Positions 1 through 3,188 of a stretch of DNA of 7,044 nucleotides are shown here, piece by piece (within the stretch, counting starts at the first letter, position 1; the number at the start of each line of letters is the position of its first letter). The notes beneath the pieces were generated by a model. The model was not told the DNA's origin and made no database searches. It saw only the letters and a list, made by a program, of their open reading frames with translations. The position numbers were made by a program, and so were the translations under genes. This DNA is from Desulfonatronospira sp. (lineage in GTDB: Bacteria > Desulfobacterota > Desulfovibrionia > Desulfovibrionales > Desulfonatronovibrionaceae): NCBI GenBank assembly GCA_003563255.1, contig PWSL01000090.1:1-7044 (forward strand), given 5' to 3'.

Positions 1-258
1 CAGACCATAGGTGACATTATCCGGCATGTCTGACTTGAATGTACTGTCCCCGACATATACGACCACGGAATGCACCTGATCATCATTTAGTCCGAGAAGT
101 TGCTGCAGGGTTTTGGTATGCTTGTAGTTCTGACGCAGTGGGTTTTGAAATCTGTTCGAATGCCTGAATATTTTCTGGGTCCACATGGGCTGATCAGGGT
201 CGCCGTAAATCCAGCCCTTCATATTATTGGTCTCAATGACGAAAACCCCGTACTGCTT
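1..258 (-). pseudogene. NERD-domain protein relic, 5'-truncated and running off the window
   Basis: The minus strand encodes 84 residues from about 252 to the window edge that read as a NERD (nuclease-related) domain. Visible are YGVFVIET near the start, then MKGWIYGD, a WTQ, FQNPLRQNYKHTKTLQQLLGL, and HSVVVYVGDSTFKSDMP. This order is the usual core of that family, whose fold is related to PD-(D/E)xK nucleases. The N-terminal part, including the expected IDHVVVS-like strand, is missing: upstream of the YGVFV segment the reading frame runs into the 181-bp repeat and reaches a TAA with no plausible start. The family's E-x-K motif reads E-T-N here, so the catalytic lysine is replaced. Truncation and the lost lysine together suggest a dead gene, though the C-terminal part outside the window cannot be judged. 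Family assignment is from remembered NERD sequences and is fairly secure. Confidence 0.75.
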
Positions 259-436
259 CAGCCAGCACGCAGGTGGAACAGGTTTGCTTATTTTTTCAGT
301 GCTGACTTATGCGCCGCCAAAAGTCAATGATGGACTTTAAGCGGCCAAGCGAGAGGATCATTATCATGCACTCCGCCCAAGGGTGGTCAATCTTATGCAA
401 TTACTACACAGCATGCTGGAGGTAGACTTATTGACG
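256..436. repeat. 181-bp dispersed direct repeat, copy A
   Basis: This stretch aligns without gaps to 1541-1721 in the same orientation. By hand I count about 28 mismatches in 181 positions, roughly 85% identity. The shared block opens with CTTCAGCC and the near-palindromic AGCACGCAGGTGG, includes the invariant GCTGACTTATGC, AAGTCAATGATGG and GGGTGGTCAA, and ends with GCATGCTGGAGGTAGACTTA. Similarity stops abruptly on both sides. The left boundary coincides with the break in the NERD relic. No reading frame across both copies is convincingly conserved. It could be a small non-autonomous mobile element or the shared end of a larger one. Confidence 0.8.
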
Positions 437-478
437 ATCCGGTGGAGAACATTCTCAGCCAACGGTTGAACAGATAAA

Positions 479-538
479 TAGTTTTCATCCGGAATGAAAG
501 GCTTTCCGGATGGAAACTAAATAGTTTCCATCCGGAAA
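479..538. repeat. Three-arm inverted repeat (alternative hairpins)
   Basis: Bases 503-519 and 522-538 form a perfect 17-bp inverted repeat with a 2-nt loop (arm TAGTTTCCATCCGGAAA). A third arm at 479-494, TAGTTTTCATCCGGAA, matches the right-hand arm at 15 of 16 positions. The central arm could therefore pair with either neighbour. The structure lies about 50 bases downstream of the stop of the minus-strand gene at 588-833, where a terminator could sit. However, there is no T-tract on the minus-strand side. On the plus-strand side a T-rich run (541-556) follows after a few bases. It may be a terminator-like hairpin or a small palindromic repeat. Confidence 0.6.
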
Positions 539-587
539 CGGTTCTTTTTCCTTTTGGCTGAGCCTGCCACGCGTCTCGCGTTGAAAG

Positions 588-833
588 CTAATTTCCCATC
601 TGTGCTTTCTGGTATTCGTAAACGAAAGTGATATAGCTTTCATAATCGTCAAAGCTGATTTCCTGCTCCCCAAAATCACCAGCCAGGGTCAGCTTGAAAA
701 CTTTGCTTCCCCCGCTGGTATCAATGCTGCCGGCCTTTTTCTTTATCTGTGAAAAAGGAATTTTTTTGTTGAAGAACAGCCACTTGGGAATGCTGACGCT
801 CTTGCTTTGTGTGTCGATCTTGACCTGCCCCAT
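588..833 (-). CDS. Small hypothetical protein, 81 aa
   Basis: I do not recognise a named family. The start ATG (831-833, minus) is chosen because AGGAGG lies 5 nt upstream; an ATG 15 bases further upstream would place that site inside the coding sequence. The protein begins MGQVKIDTQSKSVSIPKW and ends YEYQKAQMGN. It has no signal peptide, membrane segment or cysteine. The first half is basic (FFNKKIPF, QIKKKAG). The second half alternates hydrophobic and polar residues (SKVFKLTLAGDFGEQEISF) followed by an aromatic-rich DDYESYITFVYEY segment. This suggests a small beta-rich, possibly PH-like, cytoplasmic fold ending in a helix; that is inference. It appears monocistronic. It is bracketed by the two copies of the 181-bp repeat and lies next to a RAYT relic on the same strand, so it may be horizontally acquired cargo or an isolated host gene in a repeat-rich zone. 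Confidence 0.75.
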   Translation of the reverse strand: MGQVKIDTQSKSVSIPKWLFFNKKIPFSQIKKKAGSIDTSGGSKVFKLTLAGDFGEQEISFDDYESYITFVYEYQKAQMGN

Positions 834-838
834 GTAAA

Positions 839-844
839 CCTCCT
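839..844 (-). promoter_or_regulatory. Ribosome binding site AGGAGG for the 81-aa gene
   Basis: On the minus strand AGGAGG is followed by TTTAC and then ATG, a 5-nt spacing. It is a perfect Shine-Dalgarno match and fixes the start at 833 rather than at the ATG at 848. Confidence 0.8.
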
Positions 845-870
845 GCATGTTTAATCTGTTTAAGCCGGAG

Positions 871-898
871 GGGCTGTCCTGGAGATCCAGGGCAGCCC
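871..898. other. 12-bp hairpin in the leader of the 81-aa gene
   Basis: GGGCTGTCCTGG (871-882) pairs with CCAGGGCAGCCC (887-898) across a 4-nt loop, with one G-T wobble. It lies 27 bases upstream of the AGGAGG site of the minus-strand gene. In the plus direction it is followed by TGGTTTT, so it could be a weak plus-strand terminator. As a leader element for the 81-aa gene its role is unknown. Confidence 0.45.
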
Positions 899-1014
899 TG
901 GTTTTGCTTGCTGCACGTTCGATATGGGTTTAACCCTGAAACCCCGCGAGTTGCGGTAATCAATTTACTGGCTCTTTCTCTCTGAGACCAGCAACTTGTA
1001 TATTCCAGTAACGG

Positions 1015-1137
1015 TAAAAAGTCCCTGTTATGACAACGATGAGTTATATGCCAAACGTGACCACGTCCAAAGTATCGAGCTGGATATTCCCTTATAGTGC
1101 TCCGCAGTTGGTCCGACTTTTCTTTAACCTCCATCAA
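1015..1137 (-). pseudogene. REP-associated tyrosine transposase (RAYT, Y1_Tnp) N-terminal relic
   Basis: The minus strand from an ATG at 1137 encodes MMEVKEKSDQLRS, then REYPARYFGRGHVWHITHRCHNRDFL. The segment GHVWHITHRCHNRDFL is the characteristic first strand of the Y1/REP-associated transposase family, in the subtype normally continuing LLKFARDR. After the DFL residues (1015-1020) the family resemblance stops and the frame reads unrelated sequence. The downstream HUH histidine pair and the catalytic tyrosine are therefore absent. Only about 40 residues of a protein usually well over 150 residues long remain. Intact RAYTs act on REP palindromes as single-stranded DNA; this one cannot be active. 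Its neighbourhood contains several REP-like palindromes, which fits its identity. Confidence 0.65.
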
Positions 1138-1299
1138 GGTCAGGGCGTCAGGTGTTTTCGGCCAGAGTCGGCTGAAGCCAGAGGTATCTCAGACCGACAA
1201 CATGCTGTTATCACAATGCTCAAATTTTTCTTGTTTTTTGTGACAGGGTTTCAGGAGTAAGTAACTAGGCTTTTTCCGCGACTCTGCACGGCAAAAGTG
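1138..1299. other. Intergenic, no gene recognised
   Basis: This interval lies upstream of the RAYT relic. It contains short repeats such as GCCAGAG twice (around 1164-1186) and an AT-rich run near 1218-1242. No coding sequence with a ribosome binding site or family resemblance is visible on either strand. Confidence 0.5.
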
Positions 1300-1312
1300 G
1301 CCCCTTCGGGGC
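1300..1312. other. Small GC hairpin with TTC loop, flanked by GCAAAAG
   Basis: GCCCC and GGGGC pair across TTC. The hairpin lies between two copies of GCAAAAG (1291-1297 and 1311-1317). A third GCAAAAG follows at 1408-1414, after the larger inverted repeat. On the minus strand the stem is followed by ACTTTTGC, a short T-run, so a weak minus-strand terminator is possible. Confidence 0.35.
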
Positions 1313-1322
1313 AAAAGAGACT

Positions 1323-1409
1323 GCCCACGGAATACACGGAATTTCACGGAATATGCGTTGCTTCGCAACGCTTTAAAAACTTCCGTGCCCTTCCGTGTGT
1401 TCCGTGGGC
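1323..1409. repeat. Imperfect 29-bp inverted repeat made of CACGGAA units, with inner hairpin
   Basis: The left arm (1323-1351) reads GCCCACGGAA followed by two more CACGGAA units. The right arm (1381-1409) is its near-complement, with three TTCCGTG units ending in GGGC. The mismatches cluster between the second and third units. Between the arms lies a perfect 7-bp stem, GCGTTGC and GCAACGC (1355-1361 and 1365-1371), with a TTC loop. The result is a cruciform-capable element of 87 bp. It resembles non-coding palindromic elements dispersed in deltaproteobacterial genomes; that likeness is from memory. No gene is encoded. Confidence 0.65.
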
Positions 1410-1540
1410 AAAAGCTCCTGGCTTTCTTTGAAAATGAAACAACATGTTTGTTTGAAATTTGTGCTAAGCGCCTAAAATGGAAAAGGCATGGCCTTACTCT
1501 CCACAGCCAAGAAACTGTTCAACACCACCAGCCTGCCCTT
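1410..1540. other. Intergenic, no gene recognised
   Basis: This spacer lies between the CACGGAA element and repeat copy B. Apart from a short partial palindrome around AAACAACATGTTTGTTT (1437-1453) I see no gene, promoter or known element. Confidence 0.45.
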
Positions 1541-1721
1541 CTTCAGCCTGCACGCAGGTGGAACTTGTCTGCACATTTCTTATATGCTGACTTATGCACT
1601 GCCAAAAGTCAATGATGGATTATATGCGGTTTAGCGGGAGGTTCATTTTCATGCTCTCCGCCCAGGGGTGGTCAATCATATACAATTACTTCCCAGCATG
1701 CTGGAGGTAGACTTATCGACG
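1541..1721. repeat. 181-bp dispersed direct repeat, copy B
   Basis: This is the second copy of the block at 256-436, in the same orientation, with no insertions or deletions and about 85% identity by hand count. Its left end has a cleaner CCTGCACGCAGG near-palindrome than copy A. Sequence on both sides is unrelated to that flanking copy A. The pair flanks a segment of about 1.1 kb (437-1540) containing the 81-aa gene and the RAYT relic. Confidence 0.8.
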
Positions 1722-1766
1722 GTAACCATTCAGGGGTCCTCGGTGGTGACTAATGGCACAAGGCCA

Positions 1767-1779
1767 GGGGACTGTCCCC
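1767..1779. repeat. REP-like palindrome GGGGACTGTCCCC
   Basis: This is a 13-base palindrome, symmetrical around a central T. The GGGGAC core is the same as the outer ends of the hairpin repeat at 2109-2188 (and nearly those at 1833-1911), suggesting one REP-like family. Confidence 0.5.
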
Positions 1780-1832
1780 CGCTATGTAATAATTATGCAG
1801 CCATGCTTAAATAGCTATTTGCATGTAGCATA

Positions 1833-1911
1833 GGGACTGGCTCTCCCCGCACTTATTTTTTTAAACATGTCAACCATCCTTCAGAAAAATAAGTGCGGGG
1901 GTGCCTGCCCC
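1833..1911. repeat. REP-like hairpin repeat, copy 1
   Basis: A 16-bp perfect inverted repeat (CCCCGCACTTATTTTT at 1845-1860 and its complement at 1885-1900) lies within an outer, imperfect pairing of GGGACTGGC with GCCTGCCCC. The loop contains GTCAACCATCCTTCAG. The whole block recurs as a direct copy at 2109-2188 with only a few changes. Arms, GC-rich tips and size suit a REP/BIME-type element mobilised by a RAYT transposase. Family membership is inference. Confidence 0.7.
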
Positions 1912-1971
1912 CTGCTTTCCTTAAAAAGGGCTAAACTGTTACCAAAAAACAAACCTGCCCTTGCTCCTCTC

Positions 1972-2052
1972 TCAATAAAGAGACAGTTCGGTCTTCCTGG
2001 CGATCTCGCGCTGCGTGGTCTCTGGATTGTCCTGGATCTGCTTGAGAATGCA
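1972..2052 (-). pseudogene. Winged helix-turn-helix (MarR-like) regulator relic
   Basis: The minus strand reads ILKQIQDNPETTQREIARKT followed by ELSL and then a stop (TGA, 1972-1974). This pattern, ILxxIQxNPxxTQREIAxxxxLS, is the first two helices of a winged helix-turn-helix of the kind seen in MarR-like regulators linked to exopolysaccharide loci. The recognition helix and the wing are missing. Upstream the frame meets a TAA three codons before the ILKQ segment, so the start is also gone. Only about 25 residues remain, between the two REP-like hairpin copies. Chance similarity is possible because the piece is so short. Confidence 0.4.
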
Positions 2053-2074
2053 ATATTATATTTGAGTCGTTCAT

Positions 2075-2234
2075 ATATCACTACAGCGAAACTTATTTAT
2101 TCACCTCCGGGGACTGGCTCTCCCCGCACTTATTTTTAAAACCTGTCAATCATCCTTCAGAAAAATAAGTGCGGGGGTGCCTGTCCCCGATTTAGACAGG
2201 TTGAAAAGTTTTATAAGTTTCGCTGTAGTGATAT
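2075..2234. mobile_element. MITE-like element with perfect 22-bp terminal inverted repeats
   Basis: ATATCACTACAGCGAAACTT plus AT (2075-2096) is repeated as its exact reverse complement at 2213-2234. The 116 bases between them contain REP-like hairpin copy 2 (2109-2188). At 160 bp with no coding capacity it looks like a miniature inverted-repeat element, or like a palindromic element into which the REP-like unit inserted. I see no clear target-site duplication. Copy 1 of the REP-like unit lacks these 22-bp ends, so the two parts are separable. Confidence 0.6.
2109..2188. repeat. REP-like hairpin repeat, copy 2
   Basis: This 80-bp block is nearly identical to 1833-1911. It begins GGGGACTGGCTCTCCCC and ends GGGGGTGCCTGTCCCC, so the outer ends (GGGGAC and GTCCCC) also pair. 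The inner arms CCCCGCACTTATTTTT and complement are perfect. The block is nested inside the 22-bp terminal inverted repeats of the 160-bp element. Confidence 0.7.
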
Positions 2235-2341
2235 TTAACGGGCACTAAATCAGTATTCATATTTGAACAAATTGAAATTAAAGCGTGAACATAGACTGGA
2301 TGTCAAAGGAGTTTTTGCGGTTTGGGGTTTGGGGTCTATCC

Positions 2342-2374
2342 CTTATGTTGCGCTTATGTTGCGCTTATGTTGCG
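2342..2374. repeat. Three tandem copies of an 11-bp unit over a stop codon
   Basis: CTTATGTTGCG occurs three times head to tail without mismatch (2342-2352, 2353-2363, 2364-2374). The third copy supplies the TAA stop and the last codons of the minus-strand gene ending at 2365. An 11-bp period is out of phase with codons. It looks like replication-slippage expansion just after a gene. Confidence 0.85.
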
Positions 2375-2841
2375 AGTTGCAACCCGGCCAGGGATGCCCG
2401 GACATCGGACCCGCTGATGTCCGGAACGATGCTTATTTCAAGTGCCGTCACCCTGTCGAGATCGACAGCATAATCTTCAACCTCGCGAATCGTTTCAGGT
2501 GGACTGAAATTATACTGCTGACGCACAATTTCCTGGTAAGGCTGCCCGTCATCCGGTGACCATCGAAGCACAAACTCTTGCGTGCGGGCGTATTTTTCTT
2601 CATGAAATACTAAACGGATATGTTTGATCCGTACCGGCTCGTCAAACAGCAGGCGTATAGTTTGCTCCCCAGGGGACGATGCCCGCCAGGCTGATCCGGT
2701 GTCAGGACGCAGTGCTGACTCAAACGGGTGAGCCGGATCCTCGGATGTGAGCTCGACCTGGGCAAGGCGTTCCACGTCCAACCAGTCCTGATCAGTGGGT
2801 GGAACTCCCTGCATGCCCTGAAAAATTATCCGCTTACGCAT
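2365..2841 (-). CDS. Discoidin-like (F5/8 type C fold) putative carbohydrate-binding protein, 158 aa
   Basis: The protein begins MRKRIIFQGMQGVPPTDQDW. It continues with LDVERLAQVELTSEDPAHPFESAL (residues 20-45), SPGEQTIRLLFDEPVRIKHIRL (55-77), RTQEFVLRWSPD, EIVRQQYNFSPPETIREVEDY, and ends with VPDISGSDVRASLAGLQLA. I recognise this arrangement from a widespread family of 150-160 residue proteins usually labelled carbohydrate-binding or hypothetical. The family has a galactose-binding-like jelly roll; the ligand is not established. There is no signal peptide, so it is probably cytoplasmic. ATG at 2841 is favoured because AGGAGG sits 7 nt upstream; a GTG directly before it (2844) would leave 4 nt. 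Length matches the family, so the gene looks intact. It stands alone, facing away from the helicase gene, with a repeat-filled gap on each side. Confidence 0.85.
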   Translation of the reverse strand: MRKRIIFQGMQGVPPTDQDWLDVERLAQVELTSEDPAHPFESALRPDTGSAWRASSPGEQTIRLLFDEPVRIKHIRLVFHEEKYARTQEFVLRWSPDDGQPYQEIVRQQYNFSPPETIREVEDYAVDLDRVTALEISIVPDISGSDVRASLAGLQLAT

Positions 2842-2848
2842 CACAGTA

Positions 2849-2854
2849 CCTCCT
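2849..2854 (-). promoter_or_regulatory. Ribosome binding site AGGAGG for the discoidin-like gene
   Basis: The minus strand reads AGGAGG, then TACTGTG, then ATG. The 7-nt spacing supports the ATG at 2841 over the overlapping GTG at 2844. Confidence 0.75.
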
Positions 2855-2961
2855 CTTGCTTGACGATCTATTCAAGGGCCGCTGCATTTCCGGCGTCCGG
2901 TGTACTTGATTATATTTTTGCGATCATAGCATATCCCTGGAACTGATATCCAAAATCTTTA

Positions 2962-3087
2962 GACAGGATTAACATGATGGATAGGATTACCTTTTGGCCT
3001 GGCTTCCGGCCAGGACAAAAATATTTTTCTCTTAATCCATCTCTTAATCTATGCCTGCCACGCGTCTTTGGCGTGGTTAATCCTGTC
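2962..3087. repeat. Inverted-repeat element ending in GACAGGATTAAC
   Basis: GACAGGATTAAC (2962-2973) is exactly complementary to GTTAATCCTGTC (3076-3087). Further in, ATGGATAGGATTA is partly complementary to TAATCCATCTC, and two small hairpins are present: CCTGGC with GCCAGG, and CCACGC with GCGTGG near 3059-3075. It resembles a non-coding palindromic repeat that I recall as common in deltaproteobacterial intergenic regions. It lies in the divergent gap between the discoidin-like gene and the helicase gene. No coding sequence is present. Confidence 0.6.
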
Positions 3088-3188
3088 AAAAAACTCTTCT
3101 CTTTATTGTTGCGGGCAAAGCATCACTATGGCGGTATATCAGTATTTTTCTAATCCCTAAGCACCTAACCCGGGAAAAAATTATTGAC
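3088..3188 (+). other. Leader of the helicase gene, no clear promoter
   Basis: This AT-rich interval precedes the helicase start. I find no convincing pair of -35 and -10 boxes. GGGA at 3172-3175 is the only purine-rich candidate ribosome site, 13 nt before TTG 3189. A ten-codon frame at 3128-3160 has no ribosome site. Confidence 0.35.

Noticed and set aside
721..1137. Full 138-codon minus-strand frame containing the RAYT motif
   Set aside because: Only the first 40 or so residues resemble the transposase. The rest is unrelated and overlaps the better-supported 81-aa gene on the same strand in another frame.
100..1615. Two plus-strand frames (100-330 and 1358-1615) with the same ending, LLQPARRWN to AAKSQ/TAKSQ
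   Set aside because: The shared ending is simply the 181-bp repeat read in one frame. The first frame is antisense to the NERD relic, and neither has a ribosome site.
1833..2188. CRISPR array
   Set aside because: There are only two repeat units, each a large internal hairpin, separated by about 200 bases that include a gene relic. This is not a regular repeat-spacer pattern.
2398..2424. 9-bp hairpin CCGGACATC / GATGTCCGG as a terminator
   Set aside because: It lies inside the coding sequence of the discoidin-like gene, encoding the conserved PDISGSD segment, and has no T-tract.
2263..2559. 98-codon and 62-codon plus-strand frames
   Set aside because: They overlap the 3' part of the well-supported discoidin-like gene antisense and show no ribosome site or family pattern.
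2909..2914. TATAAT on the minus strand as the promoter of the discoidin-like gene
   Set aside because: The -10 match is perfect and the distance to the start is plausible, but no -35 box lies at 16-18 bases and there is no extended -10, in AT-rich sequence where such matches arise by chance.
3128..3160. Ten-codon leader peptide MAVYQYFSNP upstream of the helicase gene
   Set aside because: There is no ribosome binding site, no codon bias suggestive of attenuation and no associated terminator.
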